DNA of 64,000 nt, taken from Loxodes magnus. Its lineage: Eukaryota; Ciliophora; Karyorelictea; Loxodida; Loxodidae. A program made the position numbers and the translations under genes. Position 1 is the stretch's first letter. The number at the start of each line of letters is the position of its first letter. The stretch spans positions 496,001-560,000 of the forward strand of contig CAMPDV010000111.1 in assembly GCA_946699065.1 (NCBI GenBank), given 5' to 3'. The notes under the pieces are model-generated. The model worked only from the letters and a program-made list of their open reading frames with translations, did no database searches and was not told the origin of the DNA. Positions 37,970 to 51,694 of the stretch are shown here, piece by piece.

Positions 37970-38551
37970 ATGGCTAGTAATGAAACTTATTGATAAGAGG
38001 ATTTGCTTGAGTTTAAAAAAAATTTAGACGTGTTTCTATTATCGTGCTTATGCTGTCCCTGCTATAATGGTTATATCTATTATAAAGTGAGATCTAGATA
38101 TGATAAAGGAGGAAGAAAATGTGAAGCTTTCTTTCTTTCGTGCTTTTTCTTGTGTTATGGTGATGCTTATAACAGAACGCATTTTAGAAGAACTTATTAG
38201 ATTGAAGGATCTTTTATTTCTGATTTTATAATTTCATTATGCTTCACTCCTTGTGCGATTGCTTAAGTAGAAAGAGAGTAAAATACAAGAGAAATACTTA
38301 AATATTAAGAAAAGGACTAAAAAGAAAAAGCAAATCAGAGCAATCAAGAATAACAAATGTAGCCCGTTTAAATGAGTTAGAAATAGCAGCTTCAATAGCA
38401 AGAAGATTAAGATTCTGCAATACCTTAAGCAAATATTATGTAATAGAAGGCAACTACTTCATAGCCTACTTAGAATCACAGCCCACAGAAAAAGTCTAAA
38501 AGCTCTATAAATCAATTTAAGGATTAAACTAATTCTGAAATATAACTATGA
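37970..38551 (+). CDS. PLAC8-family Cys-rich membrane protein, copy 1
   Basis: 193 residues; ATG 37970, TGA 38549-38551. The PLAC8 signature is present: LSCLCCPCYNGYIYY near residue 28, a second hydrophobic Cys-rich segment (FFLSCFFLCYGDAY), then NRTHFRRTYQIEGSFISDFI and the terminal Cys-Pro-Cys-type block ending in AQVERE. A Gln-rich tail of about 85 residues follows, almost all TAA/TAG codons. In other organisms PLAC8 proteins act in the plasma membrane in metal resistance, size control or calcium entry; the role here is unknown. First of three copies on the same strand. Confidence 0.9.
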
Positions 38552-39059
38552 AATAAAAAATTATGACACTCTTAATTTTTATTTACTACTATTCTTAATC
38601 ATTTTTTCAAAGATTTGCATATAAAAAACTGGCAAGATTCTAACATTCTATATTTCCAAGTAATTTTAAGCTTCTAAACTATTATAATTCAAATAAATTA
38701 AAAAATTATAAAAGTTAGAAAAATGGCTTAATAAAAATCAAGCAATTATCTAAAATAAATTAAAAAAGTATAAATAATTGAAAAAAATTCTAATTAAGAG
38801 AATTTCTAATTTAAGTTAAGATCTATTTTATTTAAAAAATGTAGCTAGTAGTAAAAATAAATTAAAGGTATAAGATAAATAATACCTTAAATGATATTAA
38901 AGCTTTTATAAGTAATGAGTCTTGGATCTGAATAATTTTGTAAACAATAATTTTGTGAAACTTATGATTAAAAAAAATAGTAAATTTAAACTTGTTAATT
39001 ACATAGATATGTTTAAAATCAATTTTATAAATAAGGATAAATCATCCCATAATATACTT
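38552..39059. other. AT-rich spacer
   Basis: Nothing recognised. Confidence 0.5.
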
Positions 39060-39703
39060 ATTAGTTATTCATTGCTATTTGTTATTTTTTAATCCTCATT
39101 GTAGCCTCAGTATATAAATTCATATTAATTATTGTTCTTCTGTTAAACTCTTTCTTACTCATATTCCTAATTTACATTCTATTGAAATTATAAAATTTCT
39201 TAGGCCTTTAATCATATTAGTTTTATAAATGAATTCACAATTACATTATTATTAGTAGTTATTTCAAACTAGCTAATATTAGTTCATAATTAAAGTTATT
39301 TTCACTAATTTTATCCAAGCTTCTTCTATTTATATTTCATGTTATAATTCATTTGCATAAACTAAATTATTACATTTTAGTTTTAAGAAAGATAAATAGG
39401 CTTAGATTAGATTCTAGATATTTTCTATTGTATAAGGCATGCAGTTTACTCTTATACCTGTATAAAAAGTTGATCTTATTCAAATTTATAAGATAATTTC
39501 ATTTTTTACGATATGATGATGCTATTATGAAAGAAACTTAGGAATTTGCAGATTGTCTTAGGTTAAAGAGATTTTAGCCTTTAAATATAAGAGAGAAGCT
39601 CATATAATATTTTAAGCCTCTAGCTTCAAATATATTAATGCTTCTAATCACCAGATTTTCATCGCATTTCTTATATCTTTCACTTTAAACTAAAAGCAGC
39701 CAT
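39060..39703 (-). CDS. possible hypothetical gene, structure unresolved
   Basis: Minus-strand frames here give better protein composition than the plus strand. One begins MAAFSLKWKIQEMRWKSGDQ (ATG 39701-39703); another, downstream, includes YANELQHEIQIEEAWIKLVK. A 44-nt GT...AG intron near 39418-39461 would join them in frame, but this is untested. Several in-frame TGA codons near 39060-39250 could be Trp or the stop, so the 3' end is approximate. A plus-strand reading through the same region also looks superficially like protein and is probably the shadow. No family is recognised. Confidence 0.3.
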
Positions 39704-40804
39704 CACATTTTTTTTTAATACATCGCTATAGTTTTAATAGACAATTTAAATAACAGCAAATCTTCAAGATAAAATGGTAAAAGACTAAAGGTTTGAAATA
39801 AAAGATAGAGAGATAAAATTAAGTAATAAAACACTAAGTAAAGTTACAAAAGTAAATAGTAAAAGTATTAGAAATATAAATAGAAGAAATACATAAGTTA
39901 TTAATTTAGTGGCTAAATTAGTTTAATCAGTTATAGCTAATATTTAAGGAAATTAAATATCTTTTTTATATATTTTTTAATATTCATTTGCTTTTATAGA
40001 AAAATGAATTTGTTTTTAATTACTAAAGAGTATTATTGATCAAGCATAGGAATATTAGATTGGCAAGATAGATATTTATGATTTAAATAGCTTATTTTTC
40101 AATTTTGGTTTGAATGGCAACTAGGAAAATAACTCTATAGAAGCATATATAGAAATTGAGTTAATATCAGTTCAAAGTTTCGCTAAATAAATTACTTCTT
40201 TATTCTAACTAAGCAAAGCTTGTAGATACTCTTTTCTACTTTATTCTTATGAGAATAATAAAAGATTTTACTAAGAATAAATATTAATACTTTTCATATT
40301 TGACTTTCTTCTTATACAGCAAAAGATAAAAGCATTGGAAAATAAAATTTCAAAGACTTCTTAATAAATTTTTTTATACGATATAAAGTGTCCTAAGACT
40401 GCATTAGCTCTAATCATTAGGAATTTTTATTAATGCTTTATCTAGCTAAATAATAGTTTCCTCATATATAAGCTAAATAAAATAAATAATTATACTTTCA
40501 ATAGCTTAAATAAATAAAAATCATTAATAAAATAAGTTGCTAGTCAAATAATCTAAAATATTAGCTAGAATTTTAAGTAAAAAGGATGTAAGTTGAGTAT
40601 TTATTTAACTAGAGAATCATTATAATTTCCCTGCTATTTTAATTAGGGTTTTTTAGGAATTTTATTTAAAATTAAAAGTTTTAAACGAAAGTTGAGCTTA
40701 TAACAAATAAATAATTGTTAAGGTTTTAAAGATTGATTGACATCTTGGAATTTATAAGCGTTTTTTTACTATTTATTGAATTTATTTATAAAAATTATAA
40801 CTAA
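39704..40804. other. AT-rich spacer
   Basis: Nothing recognised; the last part is the upstream region of PLAC8 copy 2. Confidence 0.5.
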
Positions 40805-41338
40805 ATGGCTACCTCAGAAACGCTTTGGAAAGAGGATGTGTTTGGATGCTGTAAAAATATTGATGTATGCTTGCTATCATGACTCTGTTAACCGTGCTAT
40901 AATGGCTATAAGTATTCAAAAATGAGAGGTATATATGAAAGTGGCGAAGGATCATGTACTGCCTTTTTATGTTCTTGTTGCTGCTCCTTTTTTGGTGATG
41001 CCTATAACAGAACTCATTTTAGAAGAGCCTATAATATCTTAGGAAATTATATTTCTGATTGCTTAATTTCGTGCTGTTGTGGTCCCTGCTCTATTGCTTA
41101 AGTGGAAAGAGAGTAAATTCATAGAGAAGGACATAAAACGAAAGAAAACTAAAAAAATCAGCAAATTTCATCTATGTAGCAGTAGCAAATGTATGCATCT
41201 TAAATGAATTAATAACAATAGTTTTAGTAATATGGTTAGCAACCTGCTATTAAAGTTGTTATACAATAAGGACCTAATTAACAACCATATGCACAACCTA
41301 TAGGATAGACTTATAATTAGCAATATCCTGGATGTTGA
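40805..41338 (+). CDS. PLAC8-family Cys-rich membrane protein, copy 2
   Basis: 177 residues; ATG 40805, TGA 41336-41338 after YPGC. Clear paralog of copy 1: LSWLCQPCYNGYKYSKMRG (the W is TGA), then CSCCCSFFGDAYNRTHFRRA, then a Cys-rich CCCGPCSIAQVERE block, and a Gln-rich tail that includes Pro and Tyr repeats (QPYAQP). It has more Cys than copy 1 in the second and third blocks. Spacing to copy 1 is about 2.25 kb. Confidence 0.92.
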
Positions 41339-42176
41339 TTTCTTTACTCTTTATTTAACTTTTATTATTATCTTGCCATCTATAATTACTAATTAATTTT
41401 AAATAACTAAACTAATATATTCAAGCTTTCTTTTATTAATGTATCCTTTCAAGTGTCTTAACACTTAAGATTCTATTCTTATTTCTTTAACTAAGATAGC
41501 TGATAACCAAAATTACACTAATAGATAAATTATTAAAGTTGATTTTCACTAAAAATCTAATAAGCTAAAGTTCATGAGTTCTGCTAATAAATAACTAGAT
41601 GGATTTTCTAAAATATTTCCTTTTGCATTGTTTTACTATAACTTTTATTCTCTTTATATAAATAAATTCTCTGCTTAGCATGCTCACACTAAATTAATTT
41701 AAAAAGGAAGAGAAAACATTTGGTTAGTAAAATAAAGCTAGTATAAATTAGACTTTATACTCTTATAAATTTAATAATTGTTAATTATTTAAATTAAATA
41801 TGCTTTTCTATAATTAGCTAAGATAGTATAACTAGATGATATAACTTAAGCTTATCTAGCATAATAGATAATCAAGATATTATATCCAGCTTTATGAAAT
41901 TTTCTTTAAAGATTTATTAAGAGAAATTTATTTTCGTTAGGAAAAGAATGTATAAGCTTAGTTTAGGATTATCTAAAGTTAAATTAAGAGGATAGCATGA
42001 AAGATTTCAGTTTAAAGACCGAGTAATATTCATTTTAGTTTGAAAGGTATTAAAGAAATTAGAATGAGCATATTAAGGGGGCTATAATTAAAAGGATTAA
42101 TAGTTTTTCAACTATCTGGTCGTTAGTTAGATTTGGCTTTTCTCATTATTATTTATAGTTAATTAATAAATTAAAA
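41339..42176. other. spacer between PLAC8 copies 2 and 3
   Basis: Mostly AT-rich. From ATG 41997 the frame of copy 3 is open and has a charged product (MKDFSLKTEQ...), so copy 3 could start there with 60 extra residues. The very AT-rich 30 bp just before ATG 42177 resembles the leaders of copies 1 and 2, which is why the shorter start is preferred. Confidence 0.4.
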
Positions 42177-42509
42177 ATGAAAGAATGGTCTTTAAGATTG
42201 TTTCAATGCTGCTCATAACATCCAATGCTTTCTTGTTGCATGTGCTTTCTAGCTCCCTTTACAGGGTGTTGAATAACTTATCAGAATTTCAAAGAAATAG
42301 CTGATGTATCAGTAGGAAGAAAAAGAGCATGCTTAGCTTGTTGCTGTCCTTTGTGCTTTTATCCACTAAATCGCTCTGAAATAAGGCAAATAAAATAAAT
42401 TGACGGTGGTTGTATCAGCGATTGTTGTGTTCATTTATGTTGCCACTGCTGTACTATGATTCAGCAATTTCATGAATGTCATGAATCAGGCTATACTAGG
42501 GCTCCTTGA
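42177..42509 (+). CDS. PLAC8-like Cys-rich protein, copy 3 (short, divergent)
   Basis: 110 residues; ATG 42177, TGA 42507-42509 after GYTRAP. It keeps the PLAC8 order: SCCMCFLAPFTGCW, a basic segment, ACLACCCPLCFYPLNRSEIR, then GGCISDCCVHLCCHCCTMIQQFHE. It lacks the Gln-rich tail of copies 1 and 2 and diverges in the first block. About 18 Cys in 110 residues. It is the third copy in tandem orientation within 4.5 kb. Confidence 0.8.
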
Positions 42510-42606
42510 ATTGAACTTTCTTATTCATTAGATACATTAAAATTATTTTTTAGGAAATTATCTTCTATTTAATCTAAACTCAATTCAATTAATAAATCAT
42601 TTTAAA

Positions 42607-43480
42607 TCAAAAAAGTATTTAAGCTTAGTAGTTTTATTTATTTTGCCAAATTCTTAGCCTTTCACAATTTCCTGGTACCTTTTGTTATCTGGAGGAATAT
42701 AACTTCTGTTTTGCAAAGTAGCCATCATAAAAAGTGGAATGATTAGTCTCCTTTTATTTTATAGATCTCTTGTCGATTTATAATATTTATAATGTTTTTC
42801 ATAATTTTAATTAATTTTAATCTTGAAGATTCCAAAATCTATTTCAAACTCCTAAATTCATGATTTATAATTTTTTAGCATTATTTAATAAATGCAATTT
42901 TGATTGTAAAGCTTGCAGTTTTAAAGATATTATATTAAATCCTTCATATCTTTTCTAACTTATTAAATCTTAATTGAAGGTTTTTATATTTTTATTTTTC
43001 TAGTTTACTAGTCTTCTAAGACTCAATCTGCATTTATTCATAACATCAAATTTTTTAGAAAAGTTAGATTAGCTTTAAATATAAATGCGTCCAACACTGG
43101 CAATTCTATTTTAAATTTGTAAATTTTAGATAAGAGCAACGTTATCATAATTTTCAGTATGCATAAGCAGCTCTTTTATCTGTCTTGAGGATTAAAAAAT
43201 TGTTTATTCTTACACCTAATATTTTTTTACATTTCTTGCTCTTATAATTCAGAATCTATGATACTTAAATCTTCTCAAATTTAAAAATATTTCCCCAATA
43301 AAGCTCCTTTTTAGCCAAATATGAATTTTCTCTAAATTCTGTTTTTTTCTTTTTTCTTACTTTCTTACTTTCTGGCTTTTCTTTAGCTTTTTTCGTTATT
43401 TCATAAAAATTATTTTTTAACTCCCTGTTTTTTAAATTTTATCACAAATTATCCTTTTCTGTGCTCCAAGAAGTATCCAT
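42607..43480 (-). CDS. basic helical protein, possibly ciliary
   Basis: 279 residues with one 34-nt intron (43180-43213, GTAAG...ACAG). ATG 43478-43480 and TGA 42607-42609 frame it exactly. The first part is Lys-rich (KKVRKKKK). A central segment, ELLMHTENYDNVALIQNLQI followed by QNRIASVGRIY, has the E-N-x-x-L-x-x-R/N rhythm of CFAP97/hemingway-type axonemal proteins, a weak resemblance only. The tail contains NHSTFYDGYFAKQKLYSSRQ. Convergent with PLAC8 copy 3, about 100 bp apart. Confidence 0.6.
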
Positions 43481-43857
43481 AATAATTAACTAAAGTTAAA
43501 AGGCAGATTCACTTGATATAAATATCATATATCCTTTAAAAGCTAGATTCTTAAATTTAAGCTTCTACTCAGATTATAATTAGATATATCATAGCTTATT
43601 ATAAAATAGCTGGATATTTATGATAAAAAGTTATTTAGTCTGCTTATCTTTAAATTATTCAAATTAAAATAGCTTTTTCATATTTTAACGGTGATATTTT
43701 AGAATTATTATAAAGCAACTGAAAGTGTAAGGTAATTAGCTAATTCCATTTCTCTTTTTTACACTATTTTAGTAAGCCATTAGCATCTAATTTCCCTCCT
43801 TTAGATCTTACTTTATTTAATTATAATAAATGTACAACTAATACGATTTTAGCTAGC

Positions 43858-44433
43858 ATGAGGATGAATAATTATATTGGGTAATTTAGAAGAAATTCTG
43901 CTGGACTAGTAAATATTGGTCTGCTTCTATTTTCACTTTAAATTTTGTGCTTTTGCTAGATGTTTAATGAGTATTCAGACTAATAGAGAAGTTAGATTAA
44001 TATAAGGAAGATAATATTAATTCACAATGTAGTTGATAAATAAGGAAAATAAAAATACAAGGAAGTAGTTTTTCCATTCCAAATTGAAAAGGATAGAGTT
44101 AAGGGTATGCATGAGTTAATTGGTTAGTTTTAAGAATAAATTTGAAAGTATGGGAATATAATTTATCTAGATAAGCACTTAGAGAAATTAAGCTAAGTAA
44201 AGCAATATACTTTAATTTCTATTTAAAAAAACCTTGCTTAGCTTTTTTATATGCATAGCATTTCAATTGAATTTCGTTAAAAAGATAGCAACTCTTAGTA
44301 AAATACTAAGGAAATAGAAAAAATTTAACTATAAGAAAGTTTTAAAAAGCTTATATTATTAATTTAGAAAAGCAATGAATTTAAAGAAAAGCCATATAAA
44401 GAAATTAAAAGAAGGGAAATATTTTATTTTTGA
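43858..44433 (+). CDS. hypothetical protein
   Basis: Starts MRMNNYIGQFRRNSAGL and ends EIKRREIFYF before TGA 44431-44433. The middle (IRKIILIHNVVDKQGKQKYK, then VKGMHELIGQFQEQIWKYG) has strong coding composition. A 51-nt GT...AG segment (43909-43959) is divisible by three; it is either an intron (174 residues) or an encoded hydrophobic helix (191 residues). A competing frame from about 43831 also looks plausible in its first 40 codons. Convergent with the YY1-type gene, 105 bp apart. No family is recognised. Confidence 0.5.
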
Positions 44434-44538
44434 TTAAATGAATGCTGGCTAAAGGGGTAGATAATTTTAAGAGTTGCATTAATTTATTAAATTTAAAACA
44501 ATTATTGTGAAAAAGTAGTTAAACTCTTCTTTAATCTT

Positions 44539-45585
<1,047 letters not shown>

Positions 45586-46972
45586 ACTAAAAATGGTGAT
45601 ACTTACCTTTCTTAATCAAATGTAGACATATTTATTTCTATTTATTTAAAAATAGAAAATTTCAGTTAAATTTAAACTATAAAAATTCCTACTAAACTAA
45701 CTCTCTTCTCTATTTTCCTTTCCTCTAGACTTCACACTCTAACTCTTATTCATCAGCAAAGGACAGAAATTTCCATTAAGTGTATTAATAAGATTTTATA
45801 ACTTGAATAAAAGAAATAAGCAGACATTAATAAATCATTTAAATAGAAAAATAAATAGATTACTATAAAGCAAATTTATAATAAACCTATTAATTCTAAC
45901 TAAATAGCTAGCTTATCTCTATCTAATAAGCTATCTCTTGCAACTTAATTGCATTATATATAACATGTTTTGAAATTAAATTTAGCTAGTTATGTAATTT
46001 TGGAATTTATTAAGGAATAAAATTAAAGAGATGCTTGTTATTTTAAAGCCTCTTAAAGATAGTAAGAATTATGAGTAAGCCTTTCTTATTAATTGCTTAA
46101 ATTAAGCATAGTTACTCTATTTCTTTAATAAAGCCTTAGTGATTTATTACTTTAATTAGACTAAACAATCAATAAATTAAGAATAAGTGTCATCTCACTA
46201 AATAAACAGCTATTATATCTATAAATCTATTAAGATATACAAGCTTAAATTAATAGCTTTCCAAACTAAATTTGTTCATCTTAGAATATCCTTTGATTTA
46301 AATCTGAGGCTCAAATAAAAAAAGCAGAACTTTAATTAGCTATTTAAAAATAAATAATCTGACTTAAATATAAAGAGAAAATAGAATAACTATTAAGATT
46401 AATTTAACTAGAGTTAAAATACTAGAGATAAGTATTATAGTTTCCTTAATAAATCTTTACAAATGCTTAAAGATTAGATATAACTACCTTATTTGAATGC
46501 TTTACCTATCTTTAATTAATTAAGCATTTTAGAAAATATATTTATAATATCAATTATTCTCTAAGAGAGGTATTCTTATATCTTACTTTAGTTTGCTAGC
46601 TTTATCTATCCTTCTTTTTAATTTAAGATCCTATGTAGAAAACTTGATGTTTGAAATAAAATAAAATTTGTTTATAACTAATAGATATACTAATAAATCC
46701 TCTGATAAATATAATTATTAATAACCCTTATACTAAATAAGTAAACTAGTGATAGCTTAAATAATTCTAGACAATATAATTAAATATATGCTAAGATAAA
46801 TAAATCTATTATTCAAATAGATTCTAACTTTATAATTGAAAGCCTTAGAATTAAATTTAAATAGTTTAGGATTATAGCCTTTCTATATTCAATAGCTTGA
46901 AGATTATATTATCAATTCTAAGGCTTTTGTTATTAATCTTTATTAAATAAAGGAAATTATTATTGTAAAGAT
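45586..46972. other. AT-rich spacer
   Basis: Nothing recognised; frames stay open but composition is that of AT-rich noise. Confidence 0.5.
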
Positions 46973-47638
46973 ATGCTTAAAAGAGTAAATCTAAATGATA
47001 AAACTGCTGCTTTCATTATAGCTATATTATTATCTCTTTATTAGAACTTCATTCCTAATAATTTAGATGAGATTCTAAACTTTTTTAATGCTTCAAAGCT
47101 TCTCTATTATTCTATTAAAGCAAGATAATTCTTAAATAGCTTACGCGCTTTCAACAATTTCCTTATCTTATCCTATGCTTATTTAATTAAAAATTATATT
47201 AATAACCTTTTACTTAAATTAAGCAAAAACTCCTTAAAATTAAATCTTTTAAATTAATTTAGATTCAATTACTCTTAGAAGCCTATCTTAAAGTAATTTA
47301 ATTGTATAAAGCAAAGTAGTTAAATTAAAAGTTGTAGGATATATTTATAAAAGAATAAATCATTTCTAAAAATGTTCCTTTTAATTAATTTATGTTTAGC
47401 AACCATGCATTTACATTATCACAAGTTTAGCTTATTGATAATTATAAAGATAACTGAATCATATTTAAAATGTATTTCCTAACAATTTTAATTAGTTTTT
47501 TTTATATTTTTGAGTAAGAATTTTCTGAAAAAGCGATTGTATAGCTTGCTAGCAGCAGACTTTCTTATATGATTTTATTGGAATAGTGATTTTAATCTGT
47601 TTGGTTTGATAATTTTGGATGAGAAACTATTTTAGTGA
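46973..47638 (+). CDS. doubtful hypothetical ORF
   Basis: From ATG 46973 the first 80 residues (MLKRVNLNDKTAAFIIAILL, then NNLDEILNFFNASKLL) look coding, the middle is near noise, and the end (LLAADFLIWFYWNSDF) is again plausible before TGA 47636-47638 (221 residues). No family; introns may be missed. Confidence 0.25.
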
Positions 47639-49021
47639 TTTTTACTATGCTAAAATTAATTAAAACTCTATTTTTATTTAGTTTTTTAAAGTATCCTGTT
47701 TAAAATAGCATCTTCTGCTTTTAGAATTTAGTATTATACATCCTTCTTATAATTACAATCCTTTAATTATACATCCCATTTCTAACTTAACCTTCACTTT
47801 CAAGAGTATTTAATTTAACTTACTTTCACTCAATTTCTATCAACTATATTTTACTCAAAATTATTGTTTTAAAGAAAGATTATATATAACTATTTTGAAT
47901 CTAGATAGTTTTATAACTTTCTTTTCAATAAAATTGCTATAAAAGATTATTCCAAGTATGACAAACTGAAACTTCAAGATATATCTGATATAATATACGT
48001 AGACACTTATTTGTTATGAATTGCAATCATTTACTTATAGAAAATAGCCAGATAAGTTCCTTATAATACCTTCCAATGAAAAATCAAAAACTATTATATT
48101 AGAAGATATTTACCTGATCTAATTAAGTTATCATTGAGATAATAAAGAGTTAATTTATAAGGGAATTCAATTATAAATGGTTTACTATAAGAGTTAAATT
48201 CTAGCAATCAAAGATATTATTTTGGTGCATAAGGATTTAACTTTTGATATTCTGATTATTTTAACTTTGCTTCTTTTATATGATTTAATCTATAAAAATC
48301 CATTCTTTTTTTCTAAATATCTGTTATCCCTTAAATTAACTAAAATATATAGGCATTCTTAAATTATATAAAGCTAGTTTATATTTATCACCCTATAATC
48401 TTATAATATCTAAACAATTTTCCAACTATCATTTATTTTGAGATTATATAGCTTTCTAGTTTTAAATTATATAATTAGGTAGTATAATTGAGTTTCAAGG
48501 TAAAAAGGTTTTTCTAGATAAATCTAATATTAGTAATTTCGTATAAATGGTTTGCAGATACTACCTCATTGCTATAGATTTAAATTAATATAAGTTTAGT
48601 TTATTTTATATAATATCTAATCTGCTTAAAAGCTTAATTCTTTATTATCTAATTATTGCTTATTAATTATACACCTTTCTTAGCTTTAAATCCTTTTATC
48701 TTAGCTTTATAATTTTAATTCCTTTATAAACTAATAGCTATAAGTACCTAATTAGAATAATAATCTTAAAGAGTTAGAATATACAATAATTATCTTCCTT
48801 TTAGTAGCTCTCACAAATAAAGCATCTAACGTTTTTAACTTACATTCTAAGCAATATTTATATATAAGCTTTTATATCTTTTACCATCTAATTTTATAGC
48901 ATTGCTATATAATTAATGCAGCTATCTTTTTATACCTTTTGTAAATTAATCTATTTAACTTTAAATTTTAAGATACTTTAAATTAGGAATAAGTATTAAA
49001 AAAGTAAAGGAAAAGTACTTA
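47639..49021. other. AT-rich spacer with weak coding signal
   Basis: A + strand frame at about 47930-48290 has a slightly protein-like composition but no start, stop or motif. Otherwise AT-rich. Confidence 0.3.
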
Positions 49022-49441
49022 ATGTGGAAGAAATAACTAATATAAGCTTTTTTATATTTTGCTATTATTAAGAAAAGAGAAACAAACTAAGAAAATTATT
49101 AAATCAGTTATAAGCTTAGAATACCTTTTATGCCATACAAGGCTTCCATACATCTGATTTAATAATATCAAAGTGCTGAAAGTTAAAAGTGATTTGAACA
49201 TTTTAAAGAAAATCTTTCAAAAACGAAGAAGAATAAAATTTGATAACTATTTAAGATTTATAATATCATCTACTTTGGAAGAAAGGAGATAGAAATTACT
49301 ATTAATATAATTTTTACTAGATTTTAATATATAGAGATATTAAGTTAGATTTTATATCTCTAGTTCCTAAAATTTACTAAGAAGGGATAAAAATAAAATT
49401 GGATATACACAATTTTTCTTAAAATGGATAAATAAAATTGA
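49022..49441 (+). CDS. doubtful small ORF
   Basis: ATG 49022 to TGA 49439-49441, 139 residues, Lys/Glu-rich in the first 100 (for example QQYQSAESQKWFEHFKENLS). The opposite strand is less protein-like. No family is recognised. Confidence 0.25.
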
Positions 49442-49603
49442 AGTAGTTAAAAATAAATGATAAGGACTAAAGATTAAAGAGCAGGTACTTTTAATTTTAA
49501 AACTTAATATATAATAAATAAAAGCTTAGATCAAAAGTTATTAATTTGCTAAAGCTTTATAACTCAAGCATTCTTTAATTAATCTAATATTCTAACTTAA
49601 CTA

Positions 49604-50257
49604 ATGAATAAAACAAGTAAAGAAGCTTTAATAAGATTTATATATAAGTTTATAAGAGACCAATTAGAGTAAAATAATAGTTATTTCAACAAATGATTCA
49701 CATTAATAAAGAGATAGAATAAAGAGCAAGAAAGAAAGCTGGAAATGTAATAGATATTTAAGAAATAGGCATAGCAAATTAAAAAGTTTACAGCTATTAA
49801 TAACTTAAAATTTTAACTAAAGGAAATAAATAAATTTACAATAAAGGAAGAAACAAAAGTTCAAATAGAGGGCAAAACTATTTTATCAAACTGTTTTGAC
49901 TTAAGCTTTTCTTAGTAATTCTATTTAATATATTCTTAAAAATTTAAAATAAACTTATAATTAAAATAAAATTAAAGGGATTAGATATATTGTAGTGAAT
50001 AAGATAATTATAAAAATAATTAAATTCTATAATTTAAATTAAATCGTAAGATAAATTCTCACTAAAGCTTATTTTCTAACTTTTTTTAATAATCATAAGA
50101 AATTACTCTTACTTTGTATAAATCTAATACTTTAATTTCATTTTCTAACTAAATAGTTTATTAGCTGTTTACTATTTTATAATTATTCATATAAATAAAG
50201 ATATTTATTAGATATACAATGAAAATAAAATATTATGAGTTATATGTCTTTAAATGA
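49604..50257 (+). CDS. hypothetical helical protein
   Basis: ATG 49604 (MNKTSKEALIRFIYKFIRDQ), a Lys/Glu/Gln-rich helical part to about residue 90 with KEETKVQIEGKTIL, then weaker composition, ending at TGA 50255-50257 (217 residues). Another frame opens at ATG 50235 (MSYMSLNDCEEENC) and may be a separate short product. No family is recognised. Confidence 0.3.
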
Positions 50258-50434
50258 TTGTGAAGAGGAAAATTGCTAAAGATCTTTATAAAGACTAAAC
50301 TTTTTCTTTTTAAAGTTTCTATATAAAAAATGGTTTAAATGAATGCTAGTGGATTATAAAAATAAAAATTGCGGGGAGGAAATAAAAAGCCAATATTAAG
50401 AAATTAGCATACAAAGTTAAATTAAAAGTCTGTT

Positions 50435-50890
50435 TCATACATTGGTGACTTGTTCTTCTAACTTTTTATAGTCATACTACATTTTTTCCATGATCCAAAT
50501 GAAATTAAAAAGAAAAGCAACTATTAACTTGACAAAGAACATAATAATTAATATCTAAACTAATACCCATTATTCATAAGATTTTTCGTTGCAGTCGTTT
50601 GATTTCCACACCGTAATACTTCCCAAAATAACTCAAAGAATAATAATAAACTCCAAAATTTTAGTCCAGGATTTTTATCTAAATTCTTGAAAGAAATGCA
50701 AGATAAGTACGAAAATAAGAAATCCTCAATAAGCCCAAAGTCAAATTCTTATATTAGCATTGCAACTTTTATTATAGTTAACCAAAATAATGAGAGTCGA
50801 AATTATCTCAATAAAAGTGGTTATAATCGTGCCTACGTATAATATTATGCGAGACTTCGAAGTTTAATCTTTAGCAGTCCGTATCTACAT
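50435..50890 (-). CDS. small four-helix membrane protein
   Basis: 151 residues, ATG 50888-50890, TGA 50435-50437. A short polar N-terminus (MQIRTAKDQTSKSR) is followed by four hydrophobic helices: IILYVGTIITTFIEIISTLI, WLWAYWGFLIFVLILHFF, ILEFIIILWVILGSITVW and VQILIIMFFVKLIVAFLFNF. It ends in a charged tail (MEKMQYDYKKLEEQVTNV). Loops are short and polar, and the loop after helix three has SNDCNEKSY. Two Trp in helix two and one in helix three come from TGA. Family unknown; the topology resembles small tetraspan proteins. No intron is needed. Confidence 0.65.
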
Positions 50891-51085
50891 TTTTATTATC
50901 CGCCTTTTCTTTCTTAAATAAAAAATTCATATTTTCAAATTTTTCTTTCAAAATTATGAAATTTAATATTAATTTTAAGAGCAAGAAACTTTCATTAAAT
51001 TTTATACTTAATCTAACTATTTAACTAAGCATAAAAAGTTTATAAAATCAATTGAAATGTTTATATATTATTAACCTATAATTCT

Positions 51086-51694
51086 ATGAAGCCAGCTACT
51101 ATTTAGAGTTTATTTTCTAAGTAAAATTCACTTGATACTATGTTTTTAATATATTGCAATCATTTAAATCATTTACTCATAAATAGGCTAGTTGAAAAAA
51201 TAGCGTTTATTATCTTATTTTTATAGTTATTAACTATTATTCTTATTATTTTTAAAGCAAAAGCTTAACAATATTTCTCTTTTCTAAATAGCTATAGAAG
51301 ACATGATTGCAGAGCTTTTACTCAGATAAATCTTAACTATTTGCATCTAATTCTCTTTTTAATGCTTGTATTGTAATCTACACTTATATTTATTTCTTTA
51401 CAAGAACAAAATAGAATTTTAGATATACTTTACGCTAAAATTTTTGTTTGCTATATCGAGAAAATAAAAAATCTGGAAAGGTCCAATAGCAAGATAATTC
51501 TTTAAAGGACTTAGTAGAAAATGAATAAAAGTTATAAATTTTAAATTAATAGTTTGATAATCACTATAAACTTTAGTCTTTTTATTTTTCTAAATCACCT
51601 TCAATAAGCTTAAATCACTTTCTTACATTGCTTTCGTCTTATATACTTACTTTATTTCCTTTTTGCTATTAAAACATTGAAAATTAAATTTTGA
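51086..51694 (+). CDS. possible polytopic membrane protein
   Basis: ATG 51086 (MKPATIQSLFSKQNSLDTMF) to TGA 51692-51694, 202 residues. Hydrophobic segments lie near residues 38-58 and 86-104, a basic stretch (YIEKIKNLERSNSKIIL) follows, and two more hydrophobic segments lie near the end. Composition is only slightly better than noise, so this is tentative. Confidence 0.25.

Noticed and set aside
39340..39840. Plus-strand reading as a membrane protein
   Set aside because: It is dominated by Leu, Phe, Lys and Ile as expected of AT-rich antisense; the minus strand gives more G-starting codons.
45700..46560. Long Gln/Leu/Ile-rich + strand frame resembling a coiled coil
   Set aside because: Fewer than one codon in ten starts with G, which is background; Gln comes from spacer TAA/TAG.
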